Assembly: GCA_032164245.1 (NCBI GenBank)
Contig: JAVMKO010000003.1
Span: 138,249,259-138,313,258, forward strand
Origin: Sternotherus odoratus
Taxonomy: Eukaryota > Chordata > Testudines > Kinosternidae
DNA length: 64,000 bases
Direction: 5' to 3'
Shown here: one piece after another, positions 1-11,509 of the stretch
Numbering within the stretch: the stretch's first letter is position 1
How the letters are laid out: every line of letters starts with the position of its first letter
Position numbers and translations under genes: made by a program
The notes under the pieces: generated by a model
What the model saw: only the letters and a program-made list of their open reading frames with translations
Databases searched by the model: none
What the model was told of the DNA's origin: nothing

Positions 1-320
1 ATCAGTAGGAAAGCGACACTAGGAAAGTTCTTGTCAATCTGAGCCTGCCCATAAATTAAATTTAACAACATGGACCATGATCATGTCAGAGAAGGACTTA
101 GGTCTTAAGCTTTCACTGTGTTTCAGCTGTAAAACATTTTACAGTGTTGTAAATTATATTATACTCTGGACTTTGCTTCTAAATTACTGAAGCAAAGTAG
201 AGGAGGGGTGGGGGAATAAGTCCTTCAATAGTCATGTACGTTTTCTGTAATTGTAAATAACACATAATTGTTATACAGGTGCTACACTGTTTGGAATGAC
301 ACTGCATTCAAATGCTTGTA

Positions 321-798
321 CAGTAAAACCTCGATTTAACGGACCTCGATTTAACGGACTTCGGATGCAACGGACAAAATTTCTGAGCAAGTCTGATGCA
401 TCCCAAATCCATTTCTCGCGGGCTGGTTGGTGGCTCCCGGCTACCGCCCGGGTCACAGCAACATGCGGGCTGGCTGACGGCTCCCGGCTGCCGCCCGGGT
501 CCAGACAGCGGGCGGGCTGGCTGACGGTTCCCGGCTGCTGCCTGGGTCCCGGCAGCCAGGACCCGGGCGGGCTGGCTGACGGGGCCCGGCAGCTGGGACC
601 CGGGCGGGCTGGCTGACGGGGCCCGGCTGCCACCCGGGTCCCGGCAGCGGGCGGGCTGCAGAGCTGTCGCCCCGACCCTGTGGCGGTTGGGCTGCTGCTC
701 CGACAGCTCGGTTTTTTTAATTATTATTAAATAACGGACTTTTTCATTTAACGGACATCCCCTCGCCCGAATTAGTCCGTTAAATGGAGGTTTCACTG
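321..798. mobile_element. Tigger/pogo-like MITE with TA target duplication
   Basis: Terminal inverted repeats of about 24 bp: the left begins CAGTAAAACCTCGATTTAAC (321-344) and the right, read on the opposite strand, begins CAGTGAAACCTCCATTTAAC (775-798). TA flanks both sides (319-320, 799-800), as in the Tc1/mariner superfamily. The subterminal motif TTTAACGGAC recurs on both sides. The core (about 418-700) is extremely GC-rich and contains GCGGGCTGGCTGACGG four times (465, 512, 567, 604). No transposase is encoded, so it is non-autonomous. The open frames here are GC-rich artefacts. Confidence 0.85.
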
Positions 799-927
799 TA
801 TATGTAATGGGGTTTTAGTCTCTTCTTCTGAGAACATTGAACAATGTGTCTCATATATTTCCTTGTAAAGATTTTTTTTCTAAAATGATAGTAGCATTGG
901 CATAACTGCAAGAATACTATACTATAC

Positions 928-1037
928 AGGCCCATTGGATTTCATGGGTGAAATTCTTTTCTCATTGAAGTCTGCAGCAAAAGTCCCATTGACTTCAGGA
1001 GTGATGCTGATTTACACCACCTGAGGATCTGCCTCTG
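928..1037. repeat. Palindromic short repeat (TTACACC/GACTTCA type)
   Basis: GGCCCATTGGATTTCATGGG, CCCATTGACTTCAGGAG and GATTTACACCACCTGAGGAT are characteristic blocks of a short, roughly palindromic interspersed repeat. Related copies occur at 16457, 25461, 46000, 56417 and 57592. Confidence 0.5.
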
Positions 1038-2058
1038 GAGTTTTAGTCTAACCTCTCCAACCCAACCTTTCAGTGAATTCAGGAGTTACACAGAAATATA
1101 TGAGCTGCACTACAGCTAGTAAATCCTGTGGCTTTGTTATTCATTAAAGAAAATAGGTGACCCATTATTAAGTCTTGAGGGGTGGGTTAGCCAAAAGAAA
1201 GGCATAATTAGTAGAAATAAAAGCAGTTGTTGAACCAAGTACATTTACAGGGCTCAGGACACAGAATGCCAGGGAGTAAGTCAAAAGACATTCCCTGTTT
1301 TCCTTTGTCCTTTGACATTTTGGCAGGGCTGCGCTGTATGTAAATATTTACAGTGCAATAATGTTTCTTAAAAAACAACCTGCTCAAGAAATTTTAATAG
1401 TGTGTGTGTGTGAGAGAGAAACATTGGAGGGTGGGAACAGATTATATTCAGGCAGGTTTTTTTTATACCCCATATTAGGCTGATCTACAAAAGACAATAA
1501 GATCATTCTTGAAGATACTTAAAAACACACATGCTGTAGCTGGGACTACATTACAAACAATTCCCTACAAATAGTCTTACAGATTCTAAAATGAATTAGT
1601 TTTGGCCAGGATTGTGCCCTTTTTGTGTCCTTTCCCACAACCAGATAGGTCCAGATTGTGTGAGGCCTCTTACTGAGTCACGTAGGGGCATGAAGGAAGC
1701 CTCCCCATTGGCCGTGCAAGGGCCTCCCCTGCTAGCAGTCTGTGTGCTCGCTCCTCTTTAGGGAGCATAAGGATTGGTTGTGCAGTCATATGTGGGGCAG
1801 GAGACTGAGAAGGGGAGAGGCATGCTCTGACCCCCACCTTTATTGGACCATGGAGTGGGGCCAATCCACTGGAAGTGTGTAGTTATGGAACAGAGTGCTC
1901 ACCTCTACCATCAGCATGCAGCAGCCCCAGAGAGACAGTAGCTGTGTTCCAGTAGCTCTGACTCACTTTCACATGATTGTAGCATAAATATAATGACTTA
2001 GCCCTGAGAAAATAAGGAGTGACTGTCTACTGTCTCCCTCATGTGTAGGCAGTAGGAA

Positions 2059-2112
2059 GTACCTCTCCACCTTCATGTACCTCTCCACCTTCATGTACCT
2101 CTCCACCTTCCT
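2059..2112. repeat. 18-bp minisatellite, three copies
   Basis: Three tandem 18-bp units of GTACCTCTCCACCTTCAT (2059, 2077, 2095); the last unit differs near its end. Confidence 0.9.
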
Positions 2113-2261
2113 TTCCTTTCTGCTCTGAAAAGTGGCTCTAAAAATGGCATCACGGAGTTTCATATCTATTAACTTTCCATTGCTTTAGATCAAATTTGAC
2201 CACATGCATTTAGTAATAAAATGTTTTTTCTAACTGCCGGGCTGAACCTTCAGAGGTGTTA

Positions 2262-2487
2262 GGGGCCAGATTTTATTTAGGCTGCTAAAGATGCAGATAG
2301 GCACCTAGTGGAATTTTCAAAAGGGCTGGGGTGCCTAACTCCCAATGGCAGTTGAGACCTGTTGAAAATCTCACTACGGGGTGCCTAACTCCAGTTGGGA
2401 GCTATGCAGCTAGGAACTTCTGGAAATTTCACTAGCTGTCTAGCTCCATCTTTAGCAGCTTAAATTATATTTTAAAATCTGACTCTA
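2262..2487. mobile_element. Palindromic MITE-like repeat (AGGCACCTA family)
   Basis: The left end GGGCCAGATTTTATTTAGGC plus TGCTAAAGATG pairs with the right end, whose reverse complement begins AGAGTCAGATTTTAAA and runs to GCTGCTAAAGATG. The interior has TAGGCACCTAGTGG and GTGCCTAACTCC blocks. Related copies lie at 28146, 31281 and 56558. No coding capacity; superfamily undetermined. Confidence 0.6.
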
Positions 2488-3018
2488 TCCATTTTCTGGC
2501 TTGTGCAGTATCATGACCATTTGGTATGTTTTTGGCATAGGAAGAGAGAAGTTAGCTAAAACCATATGATTCTTTTGCTGGAAGGTTGCATTGTAACAAT
2601 ACTTGATTTTTTTTTAGAATTTAGAAAACTAACCCAAAAATAGACACACAAAACAAGCTGCTCCCTACGACAGAGAGGCACAGGTCAGTTCACTTGCCTC
2701 TGGACTGCCTGACTGCTGCCAGACTATTGCTCACACACTTTCCTTCAAAAGCCCACTGCCTGCAAGCAGGACCTGGGAATCCCCTGAATATTTGAAGTGA
2801 TAGCTCTACAATTTTAATATAGCTTTTCATTCTGCCTCAATCACATCTGTGCAGTCCCAGTCTCTGGTACAGTTACCTTCAATGAGATTGCACTGCAGAG
2901 GCGTAACTGCAGCTAGACTGCCCCTGCGGCTGGAACCTGGTTAACAGTTCTATTGTCAATGCATGAGCCAGGAAAAAACTCCAACTTCTTCTCCTCTCAT
3001 GGTGCAATGTTGACTGTA

Positions 3019-3240
3019 CAAACTGTAAATATTTGTACTGCAGCAGCCGGGACAGGCTCCAATCAAGACAAGGGCTTCGTTGTCCTAGGGACTGTACAGA
3101 TACGTAGTAAGAGACGATCCCTGCTCCAAAGAGCTGACAGTCTAAATAGACAGGACAGACAAAAGATGGAGTGAAAGCAGAGAAGGGAAGTGTCTTACCC
3201 AAGGTCATGAAGCAGGTCAGTGTCCTATCCAGGTGCCTTT
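3019..3240 (-). mobile_element. MIR/CORE-SINE-like element with L2-type tail
   Basis: Read on the minus strand, the low-coordinate part is TTTAGACTGTCAGCTCTTTG...GCAGGGA, the familiar L2-type 3' tail. The high-coordinate part on the + strand has GTGTCTTACCCAAGGTCATG, the MIR/CORE motif. The order suits a MIR-like SINE on the minus strand. Diverged and truncated. Confidence 0.6.
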
Positions 3241-3633
3241 TTCACTGGACCACAGCACTTCTCCAAATGGCTGCAATGATTTAGTGGAGGAGGGCAGGTG
3301 TGCTTGGAAGTGGAGATAAATGGAATAAACTTGATGAGTAATTTTCCCTGCTATACTACTGTATTGTTGCTGGCATGGGCATGCTGCCCCTCCCCCCCAC
3401 AAAAGCTTTGTATAATGCAGATTCACATTAATTGGCCTAAGAGCCATATTTATGGGACATTCTTTTTCAATGAATTGAATATAGTATATGAAAACATGGA
3501 CAAATGTAAAATGAGACCTGCTGAAAGTTGAGCAAACACATGTAATATCAAGAGGGCAAACATTTGTAACAACAAAGCTCTCACTTTGTTTCTTAATCTG
3601 AACGTATGATATGAAGTATATTTTTCTGTTGTT

Positions 3634-3723
3634 TAGAGTCTGATTCTGCTGTCCATACTCATTGGGAAATTAGTGGGACTATTTGTATAACAAGGTATTA
3701 CTGAGATTGGTAGAATCAGGCCT
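3634..3723. repeat. Short palindromic repeat
   Basis: Begins AGAGTCTGATTCTGC and ends AGAATCAGGCCT, an imperfect inverted pair, with a TTAGTGGGACT centre. Same family as 16457-16550; a related piece ends AGAATCAGGCCT at 4922. Confidence 0.45.
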
Positions 3724-4150
3724 TTTATGTTTAACTACAAGCACGGGCTGTTGTGGGTAGAGGGGAAAGAAATCCAGAAGCAGGTTTCATTATTTTATCA
3801 TTACAATCGAAGTGGGGGGTGAAATAGGGAGTAACAGGATTACTTTGTCAAGGATGCAGCTGTGTCATTGACCCATGGTGTATTGGCAGGTGATAACTGG
3901 AAAAGACAACTGGGCAATTTTCCAACTGGTAGCTATAGCTGGTAGTAAAAATGCAATCTAGCTGCTGTGGCTGAAAGAAATGGTCATTAGGACTGATTAA
4001 AGTCAGATTTAGGGGGATTTAAGCAATTTAAAAGGGGGAGACCGCAGTCTGTTTATAATGTTGTTCTGGAGTTATTTATATGATTGCGTCTGGTCCTGTG
4101 ACAATGGGCATGTTTCTAGATTAGCATCAGCACTAGGACAACACAAGTGA

Positions 4151-4166
4151 TTTTTTTTTTTTTTTT
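4151..4166. repeat. Poly(T) run
   Basis: Uninterrupted run of 16 T. No recognisable SINE or LINE body adjoins it. Confidence 0.9.
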
Positions 4167-4495
4167 GCTAAGGTAATTTTGGGATGTTAGAGCCTTTTAA
4201 GCTTTGCTGTTTTGTTTTTAATCCTAGTATTTGGTCAGTGATTTGTTAGTTTGCCGTGAACTGATTTCAGTTTTTCAATAGATCACTTTATCCTGTGAAA
4301 TGGTACATTGTCAAGATGTCTTTTCTGCAATATAGGGGTGGGCCAGAGCCTTTCGACATTTTGGGCCTGAGCTAAATTACACTGCTATAAATCAACAAGT
4401 AACATAAATAAATGGGCTTGAGTCTGATCTTGGTCTACACTGATTTTCTCCCAGTGTAATTGCCCCAGTTTTGCTGGAGTTACTTACCTTGCATC

Positions 4496-4750
4496 TAGAG
4501 CTGGTTGGGAATTTTTCAGCTAAACATTTTTTTGTTGGAAAATGTCAGTTAAACCAAACAAAGCTGATGGGAATGGGTCAGTTTCAACTAATTTACCATT
4601 TAGAAAGAATTCTGAAATGAATTCTGCTTTTTATTTGAAATGACTATTTACTTCAAAATTCAGGTTAATTTATAGATAATTAAAAAACCTAACTAAATAT
4701 GAGTGATTTAAAAAAAACATCTTGGATTTTTGGTTCATGAACAATTTTTA
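4496..4750. repeat. Diverged interspersed repeat (GAGCTGGTTGGGAATTTTTC type)
   Basis: Starts GAGCTGGTTGGGAATTTTTC followed by TTTTTTTGTTGGAAAATG, blocks I associate with a common turtle interspersed repeat. A related, opposite-strand fragment with TTTCCAACCAGC lies near 45120-45245. Class not determined. Confidence 0.4.
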
Positions 4751-7700
4751 GATTTTAACTTGTCATGATTTGTGCTGGGAAAGTGTTTTGAAATCTCAAT
4801 TTTTTGCAGGATGGTAAAATTGTTTCCTGCCTGGCTCTATTTAGATTAGTGTGAATGAAGAATCTGGTCCCAGAAGTTAAACTGGTATGAAAAATGGCAT
4901 AAGTAATAACAGAATCAGGCCTAGTGTAGTAAAAGTTTATTTGTTTCAACCTTTACATGTGAAAAAGAATATTTTTGGTTAGGGCATTGGTAAGGAGTTA
5001 TTTATGAACACAGCATAATTCTTTGATCTATTCCCTGACTTTACAGCAATAGACTTTAAAAATGCTATGTCACATTGTGTATATGTATGTGAAAGTGTAA
5101 ATTTATTACTGCATTTATAGTATTAGGCAAGTATTTATTGGTTTTAAACACCATTAGTCTGGAAATCGACCAGAACTTTGACCTTTTTATGATGTGATTT
5201 ACTGCTGTGAGCATTCAAATTCCATGGGCTCCATTTAAGTAAGTTTCAGATTTGGTAAGACAAAAACCTGAGCTAAAGCTGTCTTTAAATCAGAAGGGTA
5301 TTTCTTACTAGAACAAGTATATTGAACCATTGTGACAAGGATGGACGTTTAAAATTGTTGTGTGAGAAATGCAACTTAGATTTCTTAAGCCGTTTCAGAC
5401 AGCAGGTAAAAGGTCCTGATGTGGCTTTTGCAAACCTCATTCAAACCTCTGTCTTTGATATATGCAACAAAGTGCAAGTGAGCTATGTAACATTTTTATC
5501 TTGCTATATGCTACATAGCGAACCACAAAGAGGTAGGTGAGTGACATGAACATAAAAACAAATAAATAGAAAGTAAATGACTGGAAAGTTACCACTTAGT
5601 GGGTTTATTTTTCATCTTGATAGTTTATCTCAGATTGAACAAGTTTTGAATAGTATTTTGATTCATTATGTATTTGAGTGGTTACATTTGGGTGTATCTA
5701 AAATACATAGTTTACCTTTTAATTGGACATTCTAATTAGTGTTGTCAGAATGCTTGTTAATTAAGTTACTGTCCAGTTGCCTTCAAATAAGGGCTCCTTA
5801 TCCTGTTCTCCCTACTTAAGTGAGTAGAGTGTCTTGGTTTCAAATACTCACAGCACAGTAGGATTACTCACACAAGTAAAAGCTATGAATCGGACCCTTG
5901 ATTTGAAGTGATATACATGTGAGGTTCACGGAATATTTTTCTTCATTGTGCAAATTACAAAGATACTAGATCATCATGTTCTGACATAAGGTGAATCTTT
6001 GGAAAAGGATTCACTTCGCAGACCAGTATTTAGTGGTTGTTGTCACGAGTTAGAGTTTTTTCTAGGTTTAGGTACAAGCAGTTTGAAGACATTTTATATA
6101 ATCCAAAAATCTACATGGGCCTGACTGCTCTGGGGGAAGGATGCCTCCTGGAGCTCCCTAACTGAGGAGGAGGAATAATTTGTGGCACCAGTGGGTACAG
6201 CAGACTTGTTCCCCCGCAAGGCTGGAAATCTCTGCTGGCTGGAGAGAGTGAGTTTGAGGAGAGAGGGGGAGGAGCTACATTTCAGCCTATTCTTCATCCT
6301 TGCTGCCCTCTTTCAGGTGAGGTGCTGCCAAGGGACCAAAGCCTCTCTACACTCAGGGCTATGATTTAGGCTTTCCTGTTGTAGGCCACACAAGTAGCTG
6401 GAACTGGGGGTGCTGCTGCACCCCCTGGTTTGAAGCAGTTTCCATTTTATGCAGGGTTTACAGTTTTGTTCAATGGCTCTCAGCTATTACATACAAATTG
6501 TTCCAGCCCACCTGCTGGAAAACCCCAGAATCTGAGGGTATGCTGAGAAATGTGCCAGTCTTGGGGTTCTGCCAGAGCTATCCACTTGGAGGCCCTGTTC
6601 CACGCTTCCCGCTGGCCTCCTATGTCTCTACCTCTGCCAGGACCATGCAAGGAAGCTTAGTAACTTCTCAGCCAGGGAATGTAGTAGTCTTCCTTTGTGT
6701 ATATTTTTGTGGTTTGGATGATCATTTACTAAATACACTGTGATACTATTTACATTAGTGCAGATCTTCAGAGACTTTAGCAGATCATTGTGGCTTCCTT
6801 GCTCCAGGAACTGGACAAAGCAGTCACTGCTGCACACCTCAGAGCTGCTTCAAGCAGAAACACTAACTTCACTCTAAAGTTTACATGAACACGAACTAGG
6901 TACCTTTTTGAATTTGTGCCAACAGGGTCTACACGGGACAGTTAGATCACAACACATTAGCACACTCTGTAATTCACACCCCTCAATCAAAGCAAGTCCT
7001 CAGTCTCTTTGAAAGTTATTGAAAATGGCCTTTTTTATAAATAGATGTATAATAAAGGAAATAGAGCTTCCGCTGCTGCAGGTTATGCCATCTGAGACTC
7101 TGGCTCCTTGTGGTTAAAGAATTGTAATGGTAGGTAGGGTAGGGAGTGGGGGAGAACTTGAGAGAAACCTTGAATATATAGCGACATGTTAGAACTGAAA
7201 CAATGTAATATGGAGCAGAGAGACTTAAACCATATTTTCCTGTAGAAGAGTTTTTTTAAAAGTAAATTGCAATTTGATAGGTGGGTTACTCGGAAACAGA
7301 CTTCTGTTCGTATAGTGAAGATATATCCCATGGCGTTAGGGTTGCTATGCTAAGTACTCAAACTTCCTGCCGAGGCCTGCTAGAGCTTGACCTTAGATGC
7401 TCTAGTCGGGAGCTTGGCAAGCTCTGAGAGGAATTCCCTGTCAGGGCTCAGGGCTTGATCCCTACCGGCATTCCAGCACTATAGTAGATGTTCATTTTCC
7501 TCTGTTACTTAAAAAGTACGTTCAGCTTGCAGGTGTCTGGTTAGGTGTACTGATTCACCTTTCCCTGGCACCTTTTCTAGTCACATCAGTGCAAGGTGAG
7601 CATTTCACCTCCACTTGGCATTCAGTTAGCACCGATATAATTGACTACATAAGGAGCAGGGCAATTGTAGACTGGACCCATTGCTCGCCTTACATGATCT

Positions 7701-8509
7701 TAGAGTGAAGGCACAAATCTCCACAAATCAACCTCTGTTGTACCCCTGGCCAAACAATCCCATTACATTTAATACTGAATGATGTATGTCTGACTGGTGA
7801 CAGTTCTTCATGTCTCAGCTCTTTAAGGAGAAATTGTTTTGGTAATTTACCCCCATTTTTAAAATCCATTTTGGGTTCTGATCCTGCATTTATGGTAGTT
7901 AATGGGAGTTTTGCCATTGACTTAAATGGAACATGATTGGACTTTTATTGTGTTTCCTGTTGGTGTATGTCTGATTTTTGTTTTGGCCAGGCTCATAAGA
8001 GCATATTGAATATTTCACACACTTTCCATATAAATAGTATGGAATGTACCCTAAATGGTGAGTAATTGTTTTATGACTCAAACTGTTGGCTGTTAAGTCT
8101 GTAGTAAACACTGCCAGTTGGACTGGAAGCATCCTTACAAAGCTCTCTCTAAAATATTAGCAGGCTGGAACTTTGCAGCTGCAAGCAAAAGATCCTTGAA
8201 CTACAGTGACTGAAGAAGTAGGGCACGCAGCTACAGTTTCCTTAATAGATGCAATTAGAATAACTGTAGAATTATTTCTTATTTCTGTGTTCTGGGAGCT
8301 AAGGAGAACTATTTCAAATGATTAGTTTAATTTTGCTGATGCATTCATTAGAGAAGCCCCAAAGCAGCTGGGAGACTGAGAGGAGCTGTGAACAGAGAAC
8401 AAGAGGGAGCTCATAAAGGCAAGAGAGACTGAACGGCAGCCAAGGGAGCCAACTAATCCACAGGGCAATGCAGAGGAGCTGGGCAGGAACCAAGCTGACA
8501 TGCTTCATG

Positions 8510-8710
8510 GGCTCTTTTTGTCCCTCCTCTCCCCCCCTCGCCCCTCCCCTCCCCCGCTCCGAGACCCAACAAGCAACTCCCCTTTCGTGTTAATCTGAGC
8601 GAGGAAAAAAGTTTGCTTAATTAAAAGCCTGTCTTTTCTTCATGTTCTAAAGAAGCTAGAGTAAAATAACATGCTCTCCTGACTGAAAGGGAGGGGCGGG
8701 AGTGCCTGAT
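8510..8710. other. Pyrimidine/C-rich tract and GC-box-like segment in the intron
   Basis: A C/T-only tract around 8518-8558 (CCCCCCTCGCCCCTCCCCTC) is followed at about 8690 by GGGAGGGGCGGG, resembling an Sp1 site. It stands out against the AT-rich intron, 0.4-0.5 kb before the penultimate exon. It could be an intronic regulatory element or simple low-complexity sequence; no transcript start is visible. Confidence 0.25.
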
Positions 8711-9063
8711 CAGGTCTCACTCTGACAATCCCATTCAGTGTTAAGGAGGAGGACAGGGAATCACTTCATTCAAGTGGATGCTGTTTATTGAGTGGGACGT
8801 TCTCTCAGTAAAACCCCACATCAAATTTATCAGGCCTGCTCAGGAAGGAGGCAGAAACATCTTGTTTAGGGACAGACCCTTTTCTGTAAATAAAATGAGA
8901 GCACCAAAGGGGTTTTAGCAAATGGAGGTGATTGAAAATCTTATGCGATCGATTAGGAGACACGTTCCTTCATACACCTTCTCTCACTACCCCTCTCACT
9001 GCACTTTAACAAACCTTTTTTGGAAGAGCTTTCCAACTGATTGCTTAGCTCTGGTTTTTGCAG

Positions 9064-9237
9064 AGTACCAACACATACTAGAAGCTGGTATTCCCGATGA
9101 GAACTACAGGTGCTGGCCTTCTTACCATCACAAGGGCTGCCTTCTCTCTGTGTTTGACGTCAGCGAAGCCATCGAGGTCTGCGAGAATCACTCCCAGTGC
9201 AAAGCTTTTGTCCTGACCAACCAGACAACGTGGACAG
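9064..9237 (+). CDS. PKDCC: PKDCC (VLK) penultimate coding exon
   Basis: The conceptual peptide runs from the split codon before [12 protein letters not shown] through [16 protein letters not shown] and [12 protein letters not shown] to TNQTTWTG. I recognise this as the C-terminal region of PKDCC, a secretory-pathway tyrosine kinase that phosphorylates extracellular and Golgi-lumen proteins and acts in skeletal and craniofacial development. The segment lies C-terminal to the kinase domain. It shows four cysteines (RCW, KGC, EVC, SQC) suited to disulfides and one N-glycosylation sequon (NQT). The exon is bounded by a pyrimidine-rich acceptor ending in CAG at 9061-9063 and a donor, CAG|GTAACT, at 9238. 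It is 174 nt long and starts with the last two bases of a Glu codon and ends on the first base of a Gly codon, so it is phase-compatible with the next exon. The open frame extending upstream to 8922 is intron read-through, not a start. Confidence 0.9.
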
Positions 9238-10232
9238 GTAACTGGGGCCATTGAACAAATGCAGCAGCTGGTGCTAATAATCCAGAACAAGCTACTGGCC
9301 CGTATAAATATATATGGTTTTGAAATCATCTGGTGAACGTATTATACTGGAGTAGGCTCGTGGGAGCATAGCTGCTAGAGATGGGAGGACGTCTCTTAGC
9401 CCTCAGTTGGGGCTGAGCAGAGGAAGTGGGCCAGGCGGTACTTTCCTTGTGCTTTATAGAGGGGGTCTGTGTACTGAATCAGAATAGCGGGCATGAAGGG
9501 ATCAATGTGGAGGTTGCTGGACAGGGATCACAGGGACTTGACCGCCCTGGGAGTTTTCACATGATTAAGATAGGCAAGATTTGGCCCAACATTTGTTAGT
9601 AAGAGTGGAAAACCTGCTACAGTTGATTTAAAAATCTGAGGTACAGTACAAGAAGAGATGACTTATTTAGCATCTGTGTTTTATACTAGGCCAAATTTGG
9701 TGCATATATACATTTTTGTGTGTAGGCTCAAGCAGTTCAAGAAATTGTTCTTGCATGATCTAATCAATGCCCTTCATTTAAGCAGTTATCCACAGCCCAT
9801 TAAAGTTACAGAAGCCTATAGAAGCTCCTTCAACTCTATAAATAAATCCAATTAATACAATTTTAATCTTGAAATGCTTCCCTTAGTTACACCTGGGCAA
9901 TCCCACAGAGCCAAATCTTGACCACACTTATCCTAGCATCTAACTGGAGTAGCTATACTAGGCCAAATTTTGCTCTTAGTAATATTGGTTTGAATCCATA
10001 ATAAACTTATGGAAATCAATGTAGTGTTGGTATAACAGAGTCCAGTTTGGCCCTTATGACTTCAGCAGAAAGACTCCAGGTTTATACCAATTTAAGAGAC
10101 AGAATAATTTGACCTCCGGTGTAATTTAAAGAATGCAGAGAAAGAATAAGGATGTGAGATTTCAATGTTTGGAATAGACCAAAATGTTTGGTACTCACTT
10201 CTAATTATTTTCTTCTTTCATGTTCTGTTTAG
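9238..10232 (+). other. Last intron of PKDCC
   Basis: A 995-bp intron with GT donor (GTAACT) and a strongly pyrimidine-rich AG acceptor. It separates the two recognised coding exons after the first base of a Gly codon. No transposable element was clearly recognised in it, apart from a short 'cautious' TCAATGTAG-type palindrome near 10010-10080. Confidence 0.85.
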
Positions 10233-10318
10233 GTCGGCAGCTTGTCTTCTTCAAGATGGGCTCTAATCATATCGTGCCTGATCCTGACAAGATAACATAT
10301 GTGAAAGTGACAGGCTGA
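10233..10318 (+). CDS. PKDCC: PKDCC (VLK) terminal coding exon with stop
   Basis: A strong acceptor (TTCTTCTTTCATGTTCTGTTTAG) ends at 10232. The exon completes the split Gly codon and reads RQLVFFKMGSNHIV, then PDPDKITYVKVTG and TGA at 10316-10318. This matches the very C-terminal end expected of PKDCC, and splicing to 9064-9237 keeps the frame. The protein therefore ends normally in this locus. Compared with my memory of the mammalian protein, the tract after FFK is more diverged here: a Trp next to the Gly is replaced by Ser. That could be lineage drift or an assembly difference. No gene follows within the window. Confidence 0.9.
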
Positions 10319-10957
10319 CAGCTAAAGTGGCTTAGTCTGACTTGTAAATGACAGGGGCTGTTTGTGTATAAATATAGACAGCTGTTATGTACAAGATGTC
10401 TGCGGGAGGGAGAGATAATTGCACTATTACTCATTCTAATCTAGAGTGCTAAGCAAAACTTTAAAGAAATGACCTGCATGACCAGGATGAATGTGCAATA
10501 CAACAACATTTTCAAAATGTGATTTTTAAAACAAAACAAAATACAAAATGTGATACACTGTTGGAATATAAGTTGGGTTATAAGGCAGTAGGCAACTCGA
10601 GCCTTCCTAACCAAGGTTAATGGTCTGTACATATTCGCCCAGATCTGGAAGTTCATAATTTCCATAGGAAGTCTGGATCCTCTGCCATGATATTTATTTA
10701 GACAAGTACAATCACGACAGAGTTAATTAAGCTTATCAGTCACAAAGCTAATATCAAATGTTATAGAAGACAATCAACATTTGTGTCAATGTCGTCCGAT
10801 ATGCAAGACCAAAAACATTTGTAGAGATACCGTGGGCCTGTCATCAATGGATCTCAGCCATATTTATAATTTCCAAAATGTAGCCAATTTTCATTTTGTT
10901 TTAAAAGTTTATGAAAAGATTTCTCTTTAATTTAAGAAAGCCATATTTCAGTTGTTT

Positions 10958-11110
10958 AGGCACTGATTCAGCAAAGTACTTAAGCATATGCCAACTTTAA
11001 GCACAAGTTGTCCCACTGAAGCCATGGGGACTTAAGCCTGTGCTTAAGTTCTGTGCTGAATAGGGATAGCTTTAAGTATATATTTTAAGTGTTTTGCTGA
11101 ATCAAGGCCT
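10958..11110. mobile_element. Palindromic MITE-like repeat (CACTTAAGCA family), copy 1
   Basis: Ends form inverted repeats of about 26 bp: AGGCACTGATTCAGCAAAGT at left, and the reverse complement of the right end reads AGGCCTTGATTCAGCAAAAC. The interior carries TTAAGCATATGCC and TGTGCTTAAG blocks arranged palindromically. It sits inside the PKDCC 3' UTR. Other copies at 27800, 35996 and 61775. Confidence 0.7.
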
Positions 11111-11375
11111 TAATCACTATCCAAAATATTCCCTAAGGTATTTCACTGACAGATCAGCAAAGCAATCCAGCAGTTTGAACAACACAGTTTTTGATGAAAA
11201 TCTTGCCGTGGAAGACTTTCCATTTGTATTATCCTCAAATCCTTGGTTTTCTAAGGTGCTTATTAATAATTCTTAGAACAAATGAAATGAAAAATGAGCA
11301 CTAGCCTTAAATTCTATATAAATAGATGCATTTTATGGGCATAGTGTGTCTAGAGGATTTGCTTTCAGTGAAAGC

Positions 11376-11381
11376 AATAAA
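11376..11381 (+). terminator. Candidate PKDCC poly(A) signal
   Basis: Canonical AATAAA about 1.06 kb after the stop codon, with overlapping ATTAAA at 11381-11386 and a GT-rich region 30-45 bp downstream. ATTAAA at 11483 is the alternative. Confidence 0.5.
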
Positions 11382-11509
11382 TTAAATGCTATAAGTGACC
11401 AATGTCATACTGTTTTGTAGTTTGTACATTCAGAAATTTTTGTACTTTTGTTCCTTAAATCGTTTATTTTTGTAAAAAAAATATTAAAATTAAAATTTGT
11501 CATTTTTTC

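Larger units (their letters stand above)
1..9063 (+). other. Presumed PKDCC intron preceding the penultimate exon
   Basis: No PKDCC kinase-domain exon was found here, so the sequence upstream of the acceptor at 9063 is inferred to be one intron longer than 9 kb. It holds a Tigger-like MITE, palindromic repeats, a MIR-like SINE and otherwise AT-rich sequence without recognised features. The stretches 1040-2055, 2490-3015, 3730-4490, 4930-6090 and 6420-8500 show nothing I can name. This would be long compared with the compact mammalian gene. Confidence 0.6.
10319..11400 (+). other. PKDCC: PKDCC 3' untranslated region
   Basis: Non-coding sequence after the TGA stop. AATAAA at 11376-11381 is followed at 11411-11427 by a GT-rich stretch suitable as a downstream cleavage element, placing a probable 3' end near 11395-11405. 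A second possible signal, ATTAAA at 11483-11488, is followed by a T-rich tract and would extend the UTR to about 11510. A palindromic MITE-like repeat lies inside at 10958-11110. The extent is inferred; no transcript data were available. Confidence 0.6.

Noticed and set aside
271..796. Three long Pro/Gly/Ala-rich open frames on both strands.
   Set aside because: They arise from the GC-rich minisatellite inside the MITE at 321-798.
5312..5404. Possible exon: acceptor TTTCTTACTAG, open frame HCDKDGRLKLLCEKCNLDFL, donor CAGCAG|GTAAAA.
   Set aside because: The peptide does not correspond to any part of PKDCC that I recognise, and the frame is short. A chance pair of splice-like signals is more likely. 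A transcript spanning it would change this.
8922..9063. ATG at 8922 as an alternative start in frame with the PKDCC exon.
   Set aside because: The 47 residues before the acceptor do not resemble PKDCC, while a good acceptor lies at 9063. It is read-through of intron sequence.
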